A stretch of 64,000 nt of DNA from contig NZ_LBHV01000003.1 of NCBI RefSeq assembly GCF_001005825.1, positions 186,001 through 250,000 of the forward strand, read 5' to 3'. The translations under genes and the position numbers were made by a program. The stretch comes from Rhizobium sp. LC145. GTDB lineage: Bacteria; Pseudomonadota; Alphaproteobacteria; Rhizobiales; Rhizobiaceae. Shown here piece by piece: positions 36,923-45,929 of the stretch (the first letter of the stretch is position 1; each line of letters opens with the position of its first letter). The notes beneath the pieces are model-generated. The model was not told the origin of the DNA. It saw nothing but the letters and a program-made list of their open reading frames with translations, and did no database searches.

Positions 36923-37066
36923 TTCCGAGCCGTGATGGCTTTAAGTTTTCGGTAACGTTCTTTCTTAAGCGGCCGGAAATTGCGCTCCATATAGGTTCCG
37001 CTCATCCGAACAACGGCAAACAGTTGGCGGGAAGTGCTGGATAACTATCGGAGTTAGGAGAGTTCC

Positions 37067-37261
37067 ATGTCGAAGATTTTCGCTCGTTTTAAGAAGAATG
37101 AGTCGGGTGCGACTGCCATCGAGTATGGCCTGATCGCGGCCCTCATCTCTGTCGCGCTTATTGCTGGTGCTGGTGCTCTTGGTACCAGTCTTAATACTAC
37201 CTTCGACGGCCTTTCGAAGGAACTTGATAAACATGCACCTGAAGCGCCTGCCGAAGGCTAA
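37067..37261 (+). CDS. pilA: Flp/PilA-type type IVb pilin
   Basis: The 64-residue prepilin is the structural subunit of the Flp (Tad) pilus. The short basic leader ends in a glycine before ATAIEYGLIAALISVALIAGAGALG (about residues 15-39), with the invariant Glu+5-Tyr+6 pair of Flp pilins. CpaA should cleave after Gly14. The tail is short and acidic (KELDKHAPEAPAEG). A good AGGAGAG site precedes the ATG and a strong terminator follows, so it has its own abundant transcript. Confidence 0.95.
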   Translation: MSKIFARFKKNESGATAIEYGLIAALISVALIAGAGALGTSLNTTFDGLSKELDKHAPEAPAEG

Positions 37262-37275
37262 GTTTGTTATAAATC

Positions 37276-37310
37276 AGAAAGCCGCCCATCGGGCGGCTTT
37301 CTCTTCTTTA
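37276..37310 (+). terminator. Strong terminator after pilA
   Basis: AGAAAGCCGCCC pairs perfectly over 12 bp with GGGCGGCTTTCT around a 3-nt loop, followed by a CTTCTTT pyrimidine tract. It separates the pilin transcript from the assembly genes. Confidence 0.93.
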
Positions 37311-37359
37311 CGCAGCTTATATTACGTATACAGCTCGAAAAATAAACGGAGCGAAGAGG

Positions 37360-37866
37360 ATGATTGTCGCAGTGATATTTTTTATCCTGCCGATCGGCCT
37401 TGCCCTCGCTGCGCTCACCGACCTCTTCACCATGACCATTCCGAACCGGATCCCTGCGGTTCTGCTGGCGGCCTTCCTTGTTCTTGCACCCTTTTCAGGC
37501 CTCGCCTGGCCTGATATCGGCCTGAGCCTTGTCGCCGGTCTCGTCGTCTTTGCTGGCTGCTTCGGTCTCTTCGCGTTCAATGTCATGGGCGGTGGAGATG
37601 CGAAGCTTTTGACCGCCGCCGTCGTCTGGTTCGGCTTCAACCATTCCTTGCTCGTTTTTCTCGTTGCGGTCTCATTCATTGGCGGCCTTCTGACCATCGC
37701 CATCCTCATCATCCGCTCGCAGTCGAACTCCGTGCTTGCCATGGGCATACCGCTGCCGGCGTCGCTGACGACCGCCAAGAAAATCCCCTATGGCATCGCG
37801 ATCGCGATCGCTGGGTTCCTCACCTACGACCAGTCGCCGATCTTCCGGCTGGCCACGGGAACTTGA
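37360..37866 (+). CDS. cpaA: Prepilin peptidase CpaA (TadV)
   Basis: The 168-residue inner-membrane aspartic peptidase (A24 family) removes the leader of PilA and the TadE-like pseudopilins. It has about five to six hydrophobic helices. The two catalytic aspartates are in ALTDLFTMTIPN (Asp21) and NVMGGGDAKLL (about Asp80). The N-methylation domain of classical PilD is absent, as usual for CpaA/TadV. The ATG follows GGAGCGAAGAGG. Confidence 0.93.
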   Translation: MIVAVIFFILPIGLALAALTDLFTMTIPNRIPAVLLAAFLVLAPFSGLAWPDIGLSLVAGLVVFAGCFGLFAFNVMGGGDAKLLTAAVVWFGFNHSLLVFLVAVSFIGGLLTIAILIIRSQSNSVLAMGIPLPASLTTAKKIPYGIAIAIAGFLTYDQSPIFRLATGT

Positions 37867-37898
37867 AGTTCAGGCTTAGTTGATCTGAAAAGATTTCG

Positions 37899-37906
37899 TT
37901 AACCAC
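37899..37906 (+). promoter_or_regulatory. TTAACC element 3 upstream of cpaB
   Basis: TTAACCAC lies in the AT-rich 119-nt gap between cpaA and cpaB. The downstream sequence TATAA seven bases after TTAA gives a near match to TTAA-N7-TTAA. A separate cpaB promoter here is plausible. Confidence 0.4.
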
Positions 37907-37985
37907 AATTATAAGCCTAGTATTAACTATAATTACACCATTGCGGGACCATTTTGGGGGGAATTGCAGCCCCCGAGAACCGGCC

Positions 37986-38795
37986 ATGAAACCCGCCCGC
38001 CTCATCATCCTCACGGTAGCCGTCGTCGCGGCGGGCCTTGCCGGCATTCTGGCAATGAATCTTTCCGGCAAGGAAGTGGTTCAGATGGCCGAAACCGTCA
38101 TCGAGAAAGAACCCACCGTCAACGTGCTGGTATCGGCCGCCAACCTGCCCGTGGGCAGCCGGCTGAACGATCAAGCGGTCCGCTGGATGGCCTGGCCAGC
38201 AGCCGGAGTCGTCGAAGGGTTCATTACCGACAAGGCGCGTCCGAATGCCGTTGCGGAGGTGAATGGCGCCGTGGTCCGTCTGCCGGTCTTCGAAGGCGAG
38301 CCGATCCGGCCGGAAAAGATCGCGGATTCATCAAGCCGCATCATGTCGGCGCTTCTACCGGCCGGCAAGCGGGCGGTGGCCACCGAGATCACGGTCGCGA
38401 CCGGCGCGGGCGGCTTCGTACTGCCGAACGATCGGGTGGATGTCATCATGGTCCGCCGCAATGAGGAGGGCTCCTTTCTCACCGAGAACGTGCTGAACAA
38501 CGTGCGCGTTCTGGCGATCGATCAGCAGATCCAGGAAAACGAGGATGGCTCCAAGGCCGTGGTGGGCACGACCGCGACACTGGAACTTACCCCTGAGCAG
38601 ACGCGCGTGATCACCGTCGCCCAGCAGATGGCGGAGCGGCTGACGCTGGCACTGCGCTCGGTCGCGGACGCGCAGGAGGCCGACACGATCGCTGCCGATT
38701 ACCTGCTCAAGGGCGGCGACGGCAAGGCCGATATCCAGGTCATCAAGTCGGGCTCGATCGTCAGAGGCTCGCAATCGCAGGTGCAGACGCAGTGA
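37986..38795 (+). CDS. cpaB: CpaB (RcpC), Flp pilus assembly periplasmic protein
   Basis: The 269-residue protein has an N-terminal membrane anchor (RLIILTVAVVAAGLAGILAM, residues 5-24). SAF/RcpC domains follow: VNVLVSAANLPVGSRLNDQAVRWMAWP at about residues 43-69 and an AGGFVLPNDRVDVIMVRR segment. It organises the secretin on the periplasmic side. The ATG at 37986 gives the proper hydrophobic start; 15 further codons upstream are open but lie in non-coding sequence. It is followed directly by cpaC. Confidence 0.93.
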   Translation: MKPARLIILTVAVVAAGLAGILAMNLSGKEVVQMAETVIEKEPTVNVLVSAANLPVGSRLNDQAVRWMAWPAAGVVEGFITDKARPNAVAEVNGAVVRLPVFEGEPIRPEKIADSSSRIMSALLPAGKRAVATEITVATGAGGFVLPNDRVDVIMVRRNEEGSFLTENVLNNVRVLAIDQQIQENEDGSKAVVGTTATLELTPEQTRVITVAQQMAERLTLALRSVADAQEADTIAADYLLKGGDGKADIQVIKSGSIVRGSQSQVQTQ

Positions 38796-38809
38796 ACGGA
38801 GCGGAACCA

Positions 38810-40375
38810 GTGAGCAGACCGAAACAGGCAATCTATCGCTCCGCCGCGGCAGGCATGGCCTTCTGCCTTGCCTTTTCCGGTCTTCCGGTCACGCCTTTCT
38901 CGGGCAATCTCGCGCCGGCCAGCGCGCTTGCCGAACAGCAGAGCCTCATCCGCATCACCGAGGCGGGCACCGGTATTCGCAAGCGCCTGAAACTCGGGCT
39001 GAACAAGGCCCTGGTCGTCGATCTGCCGGCGGATGCCCATGATATCCTGGTGGCCGATCCCTCCATGGCCGATGCCGTGACGCGCACCTCGCGGCGCATC
39101 TATCTCTTCGGCAAGTCGGTCGGCCAGACCAACATCTTCATCTTCGGCCCGAATGGAGAGGAGATCGTCAGCCTCGATCTGGAGATCGAGCGCGATATCG
39201 CCGGCCTGCAGCAGAACCTGCGGCGCTTCCTGCCGGAGTCCGATATTCAGGTCGAGATCGTTTCCGACAACATCGTGCTGACCGGCACGGTGCGCACGCC
39301 GCAGGATGCCGCGCAGGCTGAAAAGCTGGCCACGGCCTTTCTTCGGGGCGGTGAAGCCACCACCCGCGGCACCGTGGCCACCAGCGAAAGCAGCGGCGAC
39401 GGCGCCGTGGCGATCTACGCGGAAGACCGTCAGCTCTCGCAGATCGTCAATCTCCTGACGATCGAAGGCGAGGACCAGGTGACGCTGAAAGTCACCGTGG
39501 CCGAAGTCAGCCGCCAGGTGTTGAAGCAGCTCGGATTCAACGGTTCGATCAGGAGTGGGACCAGCGGCGACGGTGTGTCCTTCGCCAACCCGGCCAATCT
39601 CGGCAACATCATGGGATCGGTCGGCCGGATTGCCGGGACGATCGGTTCCGGCTCGATGAATTTCACGAGCTATCTCAATGCCATGGAACAGGCAGGCGTC
39701 ATGCGGACGCTCGCGGAGCCCAGCCTGACGGCGATCTCCGGCGAGCAGGCGAATTTCTATGTCGGCGGAGACTTCCGCCTGGCCGCCGAGCAGGAAGTCT
39801 CGATCGACAAGGACACCAATGTCCCAGTCGTGACCAACAGTTTCGAGACCGTGGAATACGGCATCTCGTTGAACTTCAAGCCTGTCGTCCTGTCAGCCGG
39901 CCGCATAGCGCTTCGGATCGATACCAGCGTTTCCGAGCCCACATTCCAGGGCAGCGTGACGACCGGAAATTCTCCGGGTTCCATCCCGGGCAATACTTAT
40001 CTCGGCATTCGCAAGAGAGAAGCCTCGACTTCGGTCGAGCTGCCGTCCGGCGGCTCCATCGTCATCGCAGGTCTCGTTCAGGATGATATCCGTCAGGCCA
40101 TGTCCGGCTTTCCGGGCGCATCCAAGATACCGATTTTCGGCACGCTGTTCCGCAGCAAGGACTTCGTGCGCAACGAAACCGAACTGGTGATCATTGCGAC
40201 GCCCTATCTGGTGCGCCCGGTTGCGCGAAATCAGATCGCCAGGCCGGACGACAACTTCAATCCGGAGAACGATGCGGCGACCTTCTTCCTGAACCGGGTC
40301 AACAAGATTTACGGCCGCAAGGAGACCGTCGATGCCGGGCAATACCATGGCGCCGTCGGGTTCATCTACAAATGA
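38810..40375 (+). CDS. cpaC: CpaC (RcpA), Tad pilus secretin
   Basis: The protein is 521 residues from the GTG at 38810, which has GGAG eight bases before it; a GTG at 38792 overlapping the cpaB stop would add six residues. After a signal region (about residues 1-42) come the pilus-secretin N-domain (LNKALVVDLPADAHDILVADPSMADAV), a BON-like domain (SDNIVLTGTVRTPQDAAQAEKLA) and the secretin domain (about 220-470), with the VPVVTNSFETVEYGISLNFKP and PIFGTLFRSKDFVRNETELVIIATP signatures. It forms the outer-membrane pore for the pilus. Confidence 0.94.
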   Translation: MSRPKQAIYRSAAAGMAFCLAFSGLPVTPFSGNLAPASALAEQQSLIRITEAGTGIRKRLKLGLNKALVVDLPADAHDILVADPSMADAVTRTSRRIYLFGKSVGQTNIFIFGPNGEEIVSLDLEIERDIAGLQQNLRRFLPESDIQVEIVSDNIVLTGTVRTPQDAAQAEKLATAFLRGGEATTRGTVATSESSGDGAVAIYAEDRQLSQIVNLLTIEGEDQVTLKVTVAEVSRQVLKQLGFNGSIRSGTSGDGVSFANPANLGNIMGSVGRIAGTIGSGSMNFTSYLNAMEQAGVMRTLAEPSLTAISGEQANFYVGGDFRLAAEQEVSIDKDTNVPVVTNSFETVEYGISLNFKPVVLSAGRIALRIDTSVSEPTFQGSVTTGNSPGSIPGNTYLGIRKREASTSVELPSGGSIVIAGLVQDDIRQAMSGFPGASKIPIFGTLFRSKDFVRNETELVIIATPYLVRPVARNQIARPDDNFNPENDAATFFLNRVNKIYGRKETVDAGQYHGAVGFIYK

Positions 40376-40394
40376 GGGGCCGGGGGCCAAGACC

Positions 40395-41051
40395 ATGATG
40401 AGACAGATATCCTCCGCCGTCCTCGTCGCGTCTTTGACGCTGCTTGCGGGCTGCGGCTCGCGGGAGCTCACCACGGGCTCGATCCCCGACGACTATCGCA
40501 CGCGCCATCCCATCACGCTTTCGGAGGCCGAGCACACGCTCGATATCCCCGTTTCCTCCGGTGACTACCGGCTATCCACGGGCATGAAGGACACGATCCG
40601 AGGCTTCGCGCAGAATTTCGCGGCCTCGCCCGCCGGCATCATCCAGATACAGATGCCGCATGGCTCCCATAACGCAGGAGCGGCGTCTCATCTGGGCGGC
40701 CAGATCCGCAAGGTGCTGACGGAGACCGGTATCCGTCCGGGCCAGATCGTGATGGGCAGCTATCAGGCCTATCCCAACGGTGATGCAGCACCGGTCCGCC
40801 TTGCCTATGTGGCGACCAAGGCCATGACGTCGGCGTGCGGAGAATGGCCGGAAGACCTCTCCGATGCCACCTTCGGGAACAGGAACTGGTACAATTTCGG
40901 CTGCGCCAGCCAGAACAATCTTGCCGCCCAGGTCGCCAATCCCACCGATCTCATCGCCCCGCGCGGGATGACGCCGATCGATGCTGCACAGCGCACGGCG
41001 GTTATCGAAGCTTATCGTAAGGCGCCGAGCGGCGACGGCGGCGATGATTGA
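40395..41051 (+). CDS. cpaD: CpaD, Flp pilus outer-membrane lipoprotein
   Basis: The protein is 218 residues from the ATG-ATG at 40395; the longer open frame overlaps the end of cpaC. A lipoprotein signal ends in LTLLAGC (lipobox, Cys at about residue 20). The CpaD-family core includes IQIQMPHGSHNAGAASHLGGQIRKVL and the diagnostic NWYNFGCASQNNLAAQVANPTDLIAPR (about 160-186). It is thought to assist secretin assembly. It is followed 24 nt later by cpaE. Confidence 0.93.
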   Translation: MMRQISSAVLVASLTLLAGCGSRELTTGSIPDDYRTRHPITLSEAEHTLDIPVSSGDYRLSTGMKDTIRGFAQNFAASPAGIIQIQMPHGSHNAGAASHLGGQIRKVLTETGIRPGQIVMGSYQAYPNGDAAPVRLAYVATKAMTSACGEWPEDLSDATFGNRNWYNFGCASQNNLAAQVANPTDLIAPRGMTPIDAAQRTAVIEAYRKAPSGDGGDD

Positions 41052-41075
41052 GGCCGCGGCACCGGAGACAGACAG

Positions 41076-42365
41076 ATGAGTGCGATCAACTACGAAATCC
41101 GCACTGGCGCTGAAGGCGGGCGATACGTGGAAGAGGCAGACCGCCTCGGCGACATCGAAGCGCTTCGCCCGTTGCCGCGCATATCCATTCATGCCTTCTG
41201 CGAAAGCGAGGCGATGCTGCGGCTGATGGATCGCATGTCGCGCGATCGCCGCATGGCCAAGGTCAACATGCGGATCACGAGCGGCGCCATCGATGCGGCC
41301 GCCAAGATGTTCACCTCCGCGCCGACGCCCAACCTCATCATCCTGGAAACGGATGCCGAACCGAAGAACCTGCTCGGCGAGCTGGCGCCGCTTGCGGAGG
41401 TCTGCGATCCCTCCACTCGGGTTATCGTCGTCGGGCGCTATAACGATATCGCACTCTATCGCGAACTGATCCGCAACGGCATTTCCGAATATCTGGTCGG
41501 CCCTGTGCAGATGGCCGATCTGCTCGCCTCGGTTTCGGCGATCTTCGTCGACCCGGATGCCGAACCGCTCGGCAAGTCGATAGCCTTTATCGGCGCCAAG
41601 GGTGGGGTGGGCGCGTCGACCATCGCGCATAACTGCGCGTTCGGTATTTCCAGCCTGTTTGCCACCGAAACCATTCTTGCCGATCTCGATCTGCCCTTCG
41701 GCACGGCCAATATCGATTTCGACCAGGACCCTGCCCAGGGGGTGGCGGAGGCCGTCTTCGCCCCCGAACGCCTGGACGAGGTCTTCCTCGACCGCCTGCT
41801 CACCAAATGCTCCGAGCATCTGTCGCTGCTCGCCGCGCCCTCCCTGCTCGATCGCGCCTATGACTACGATCGGTTCGCGTTCCAGCCGGTGATAGACATA
41901 CTCCAGCGCAGCGCGCCCATGGCGGTGCTCGACATGCCGCACGGCTGGTCGGAATGGACGCGGGCGGTGCTCGCCGATGTCGATGAAGTGGTGATCTGCG
42001 CGGCCCCCGATCTCGCCAATCTCCGCAACACCAAGAACATGCTGGATGCCTTGAAGAAGCTCCGGCCGAACGATCGCCCGCCGCATCTGGTGCTGAACCA
42101 GATCGGCATGCCGAAACGTCCGGAGATCGCGCCCTCCGACTTTTTCGAGCCGCTGGAGCTGGAGCCGATCGCCATTCTGCCTTTCGACGCGCAGCTTTTC
42201 GGAAACGCCGCCAATAGCGGCCGGATGATCGCCGAGATCGACGCGAAATCGCCCGCTGCCGAAACCTTCTCGCAGATCGCCCATGTGGTGACGGGGCGCG
42301 TGGCAGCGAAGAAGGCAAAGCGGAGTGGCCTGGGCAAGGTGCTGGCAATGCTCGGGCGAAAGTGA
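41076..42365 (+). CDS. cpaE: CpaE (TadZ), MinD/ParA-like localisation ATPase
   Basis: The 429-residue protein has an atypical receiver-like domain (about residues 35-155) followed by a MinD/ParA-type ATPase domain. The deviant Walker A region FIGAKGGVGASTIAHN (about 171-186; KGGVGAS at 175-181) is intact. CpaE/TadZ proteins mark the pole for Tad assembly. The receiver domain has no obvious phosphoacceptor aspartate motif of a true response regulator, as usual for this family. The C-terminal basic tail (AAKKAKRSGLGKVLAMLGRK) may contact the membrane. Confidence 0.93.
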   Translation: MSAINYEIRTGAEGGRYVEEADRLGDIEALRPLPRISIHAFCESEAMLRLMDRMSRDRRMAKVNMRITSGAIDAAAKMFTSAPTPNLIILETDAEPKNLLGELAPLAEVCDPSTRVIVVGRYNDIALYRELIRNGISEYLVGPVQMADLLASVSAIFVDPDAEPLGKSIAFIGAKGGVGASTIAHNCAFGISSLFATETILADLDLPFGTANIDFDQDPAQGVAEAVFAPERLDEVFLDRLLTKCSEHLSLLAAPSLLDRAYDYDRFAFQPVIDILQRSAPMAVLDMPHGWSEWTRAVLADVDEVVICAAPDLANLRNTKNMLDALKKLRPNDRPPHLVLNQIGMPKRPEIAPSDFFEPLELEPIAILPFDAQLFGNAANSGRMIAEIDAKSPAAETFSQIAHVVTGRVAAKKAKRSGLGKVLAMLGRK

Positions 42366-42398
42366 TCTCACCTCTCTCGGTGAAGACTGGATAGACCG

Positions 42399-43898
42399 AT
42401 GTTTGGAAAACGTGGAACTGACGGATACGGAAAGAGCGGCACCGCCGCTCCTGCGCCGCCGCCTGCTGCGTCGGCTCCGGCATCCTCTTCGGGCAGGTCT
42501 GCCGCTCCCGAAATTTTTCCCGAACCTCTGCAGGAGCCGCATGGCCAGCGTCAGGCCGTGATGCCTCCGCCGTTAAGCCCATCCGCGAGTGCCGCGCGCA
42601 AGCGTCCGCCACGCAACGAGCAGTATTACGATACGAAAAGCCAGGTCTTTTCCGCGCTGATCGACACGATCGATCTCTCGCAGCTCGCAAAGCTCGACGC
42701 CGAAAGCGCGCGCGAGGAAATCCGCGACATCGTCAACGACATCATCACCATCAAGAATTTCGCGATGTCGATCTCCGAGCAGGAGGAACTGCTCGACGAT
42801 ATCTGCAATGACGTTCTGGGTTACGGACCGCTCGAGCCCCTGCTTGCAAGGGATGACATCGCCGATATCATGGTGAACGGCGCGGGCCAGACCTTCATCG
42901 AAGTCGGCGGCAAAACGATCGAGTCCGACATCCGCTTTCGCGACAACGCGCAACTGCTCTCCATATGCCAGCGGATCGTCAGCCAGGTCGGCCGCCGGGT
43001 GGATGAATCCTCGCCGATCTGTGATGCGCGCCTGCCCGACGGTTCACGCGTCAACGTGATCGCGCCGCCGCTGGCGCTCGATGGACCGGCGCTCACCATC
43101 CGCAAGTTCAAGAAGGATAAGCTCACCCTCGAACAGCTCGTGAAGCTCGGCGCCATTACGCCGGAAGGCGCGATCCTGCTGCAGATCATCGGCCGGGTGC
43201 GCTGCAATGTCGTGATCTCGGGCGGCACGGGCTCCGGCAAGACGACGCTGCTCAATTGCCTGACACGCTATATCGATACCGACGAACGCGTCATCACCTG
43301 CGAAGACACCGCCGAATTGCAGCTTCAGCAGCCGCATGTGGTGCGCCTCGAAACCCGTCCGCCGAACATCGAGGGCGAGGGCGAGATCACCATGCGTGAT
43401 CTCGTGAGGAACTGCCTGCGCATGCGGCCCGAACGCATCGTCGTCGGCGAGGTGCGCGGACCGGAGGTCTTCGACCTTCTGCAGGCGATGAACACCGGCC
43501 ACGACGGTTCGATGGGCACGATCCACGCCAACTCGCCGCGCGAATGTTTAAGCCGTATCGAATCGATGATCGCCATGGGCGGTTTCAGCCTGCCGGCCAA
43601 GACCGTGCGCGAGATCATCTCCGGCTCCGTCGACGTCATCATCCAGGCGGCACGCCTGCGCGATGGCTCGCGTCGAATCACCCAGGTCACCGAAGTGGTC
43701 GGTATGGAAGGCGACGTGATTCTCACCCAGGACCTGATGCGCTACGAGATCCACGGCGAAGACGCCAATGGGCGCCTCATCGGTCAGCACGTGTCCACCG
43801 GTATAGCCAAGCCGCATTTCTGGGAACGCGCTCGTTATTACAATGAGGAGCGTCGCCTGGCGTCCGCGCTGGATGCAATGGAAAAGTCCTCTGGCTAG
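42399..43898 (+). CDS. cpaF: CpaF (TadA), pilus secretion ATPase
   Basis: The 499-residue hexameric ATPase powers pilus extension and retraction. A Pro/Ala-rich disordered N-terminus (about residues 12-75) precedes an N-terminal domain and the RecA-like core: Walker A SGGTGSGKTT at 274-283, Asp box ITCEDTAELQL, Walker B PERIVVGEVRGPEVFDLLQAM and the His box NTGHDGSMGTIHANSPREC. The start ATG lacks a strong ribosome-binding site. It lies 33 nt after cpaE and 13 nt before tadB. Confidence 0.95.
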   Translation: MFGKRGTDGYGKSGTAAPAPPPAASAPASSSGRSAAPEIFPEPLQEPHGQRQAVMPPPLSPSASAARKRPPRNEQYYDTKSQVFSALIDTIDLSQLAKLDAESAREEIRDIVNDIITIKNFAMSISEQEELLDDICNDVLGYGPLEPLLARDDIADIMVNGAGQTFIEVGGKTIESDIRFRDNAQLLSICQRIVSQVGRRVDESSPICDARLPDGSRVNVIAPPLALDGPALTIRKFKKDKLTLEQLVKLGAITPEGAILLQIIGRVRCNVVISGGTGSGKTTLLNCLTRYIDTDERVITCEDTAELQLQQPHVVRLETRPPNIEGEGEITMRDLVRNCLRMRPERIVVGEVRGPEVFDLLQAMNTGHDGSMGTIHANSPRECLSRIESMIAMGGFSLPAKTVREIISGSVDVIIQAARLRDGSRRITQVTEVVGMEGDVILTQDLMRYEIHGEDANGRLIGQHVSTGIAKPHFWERARYYNEERRLASALDAMEKSSG

Positions 43899-43911
43899 GA
43901 GCTAACGGGAG

Positions 43912-44925
43912 ATGTTCGGGCTCGACATGACGGTTCTCGCGATCATCGCACTGGTGGCGGTCTCCGCCAGTGCGATCTGCTATGGGCTGCTCTTTTCCCG
44001 TATCGAGGTGGAAAAGAAGACCGATGCGCGCTTGAGCCGCGTCAAGTCCGCCGAGACCGATCTCACCAAGGTGAAAGCGGCGCGCGATCGCGTCCAGGAA
44101 CTCTCCAAGCGCCGCAAGTCGCTGCAGGATTCTCTCAAGGATCTGGAGAAGAAGCAGGAAGAGAAATCCCGCAAGCTGGGGGAAGGGAGCCTCAAGGCGA
44201 AGCTCGGCCAGACAGGCATCACGCTTTCGCTCGGCCGTTTCTATATGCTGAGCGTCTTTCTTGGCCTCGCATTATTCCTGCTGGCGCTATTGGCCGGCAT
44301 GCCGCTGCTGGGCGCTCTTGGGGCGAGTTTCGCGGCCGCCGCCGGTCTGCCGCGCTGGATGGTGAATTTCCTGATCAAGAAACGGCAGAAGAAATTCCTC
44401 GAGGAATTTCCGAACGCCCTCGATGTCATGGTCCGGTCGATCAAATCCGGCCTGCCGCTCCACGACGCGCTCCGTCTGATCGCTTCCGATGGCCAGGAGC
44501 CGGTGAAGGGCGAATTCCGACGCGTGGTGGAATCCCAGCAGGTCGGCTTGAGCGTTCCGGAGGCCTGCGCGCGCATGATGCAGACCATGCCTCTGTCCGA
44601 AGTCAACTTCTTCTCGCTCGTCATCTCCATCCAGAGCCAGGCCGGCGGCAACCTCTCCGAGGCTCTCGGCAATCTGGCGAAGGTATTGCGCGAGCGCCGC
44701 AAGATGAAGGCCAAGGTCAGCGCGCTCTCCATGGAGGCGAAGGCTTCCGCGGTCATCATCGGCGCTCTGCCCTTCATCGTTTCGCTGCTCGTCTATCTCA
44801 CGTCGCCCGATTACATGATGGTGCTGTTCACCGATCCGCGCGGCCACATCATCCTGTTGTTCTCCGCAATCTGGATGTCCATAGGCATTCTCGTCATGCG
44901 CAACATGATCAACTTCGAGATATGA
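43912..44925 (+). CDS. tadB: TadB, type II/IV secretion F-domain platform protein
   Basis: The 337-residue inner-membrane protein has an N-terminal helix, a long charged coiled-coil segment (about residues 30-95, rich in Lys/Glu), two central helices, the GspF domain (FLEEFPNALDVMVRSIKSGLPLHDAL, about 161-186) and C-terminal helices. With TadC it forms the platform for the CpaF motor. It is followed 10 nt later by tadC. Confidence 0.93.
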   Translation: MFGLDMTVLAIIALVAVSASAICYGLLFSRIEVEKKTDARLSRVKSAETDLTKVKAARDRVQELSKRRKSLQDSLKDLEKKQEEKSRKLGEGSLKAKLGQTGITLSLGRFYMLSVFLGLALFLLALLAGMPLLGALGASFAAAAGLPRWMVNFLIKKRQKKFLEEFPNALDVMVRSIKSGLPLHDALRLIASDGQEPVKGEFRRVVESQQVGLSVPEACARMMQTMPLSEVNFFSLVISIQSQAGGNLSEALGNLAKVLRERRKMKAKVSALSMEAKASAVIIGALPFIVSLLVYLTSPDYMMVLFTDPRGHIILLFSAIWMSIGILVMRNMINFEI

Positions 44926-44935
44926 GGGCGCCCGT

Positions 44936-45916
44936 ATGACGAAGGATCTCGCCGCGACATTGACCGATCCGGCAATACTCCTGGCCGTGCTCGTGGCGGT
45001 GGCGGTGTTCGCTACGCTCTACACGCTGGCGAGCCCGCTTCTGGAACGGGGCAACCTGGAAAAACGCATGAGGGCGGTTTCCACCGAGCGCGAGCAGATC
45101 CGTGCGCGGGAGCGGGCGCGGATGAACGCGGAACAGTCCAGGGCCTCGCTGCGCACCCAGAACAACCGGTCGGCCCGCCAGATCGTGGAGCGCTTCAACC
45201 TGCGCCAGGCGCTGGTCGACGAGAACACGGTCAACCGGCTGAGAGCGGCGGGCCTGCGCTCGCAAAACGCGCTCAACATCTTTCTGGCCGCGCGCTTCCT
45301 TCTGCCTTTCCTGTTCCTGGCAATGGCGGTGGTCTGGATCTTCGTTCTCGGAAATCTCGAAGGGCGCCCTTTCCCCATTCGCCTGCTGGCGGCGATCGGC
45401 TTTGCCTATATCGGCTTCTACCTGCCGAACATCATCGTCACCAACCGGATGAACAAGCGCCAGCTTTCGATCAAGCGCGCCTGGCCGGATGCGCTGGACC
45501 TGATGCTGATCTGTGTCGAATCCGGCGTCTCGATGGAGGCGGCCATGCGCCGGGTGGCGGAGGAGATGGCGCATCAATCGCCGGCGCTTGCCGAGGAGAT
45601 GGTGCTGACGACGGCCGAGCTTTCCTTTCTGCAGGATCGGCGCACGGCGCTCGAAAATCTGGGCAACCGCACCCAACTCGACATCGTGAAAAGCGTCACC
45701 CAGGCACTCATTCAGGCGGAGCGTTACGGCACGCCGATCGCCCAGGCGCTCAGGGTGCTGGCGCAGGAAGGGCGAGACGAGCGCATGAACGAGGCGGAAA
45801 AGAAGGCCGCCGCCTTGCCGCCTAAACTCACCGTGCCGATGATCCTGTTCTTCCTGCCGGTTCTCGTCGCCGTCATTCTCGGCCCGGCAGGCATCCAGGT
45901 CGCCGACCGGTTTTAA
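44936..45916 (+). CDS. tadC: TadC, type II/IV secretion F-domain platform protein
   Basis: The 326-residue partner of TadB has an N-terminal membrane helix (about residues 14-34) and a basic cytoplasmic segment. Paired helices follow at about 117-165, then the GspF domain (WPDALDLMLICVESGVSMEAAMRRV, about 182-206) and a C-terminal helix (MILFFLPVLVAVILGPAG). It is the last gene of the rightward pilus operon; the next gene is convergent with only 13 nt between stops. Confidence 0.93.
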   Translation: MTKDLAATLTDPAILLAVLVAVAVFATLYTLASPLLERGNLEKRMRAVSTEREQIRARERARMNAEQSRASLRTQNNRSARQIVERFNLRQALVDENTVNRLRAAGLRSQNALNIFLAARFLLPFLFLAMAVVWIFVLGNLEGRPFPIRLLAAIGFAYIGFYLPNIIVTNRMNKRQLSIKRAWPDALDLMLICVESGVSMEAAMRRVAEEMAHQSPALAEEMVLTTAELSFLQDRRTALENLGNRTQLDIVKSVTQALIQAERYGTPIAQALRVLAQEGRDERMNEAEKKAAALPPKLTVPMILFFLPVLVAVILGPAGIQVADRF

Positions 45917-45929
45917 GGCCCGTACCCAA

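Larger units (their letters stand above)
36668..37066. promoter_or_regulatory. 399-nt AT-richer region between the divergent pilus genes
   Basis: This is the longest non-coding stretch in the window and has a visibly lower GC content than its flanks. It must carry the pilA promoter and the leftward promoter of the CpaC-N-domain gene. It contains two TTAACCAAT elements and further TTAAAT motifs. I see no gene or RNA in it. The length suggests elaborate control of pilin expression. Confidence 0.6.

Noticed and set aside
40572..42542. A 656-codon open frame on the minus strand across cpaD, cpaE and cpaF
   Set aside because: It is a mirror of three strongly supported pilus genes; the product is low-complexity Arg/Gly-rich with no family features.
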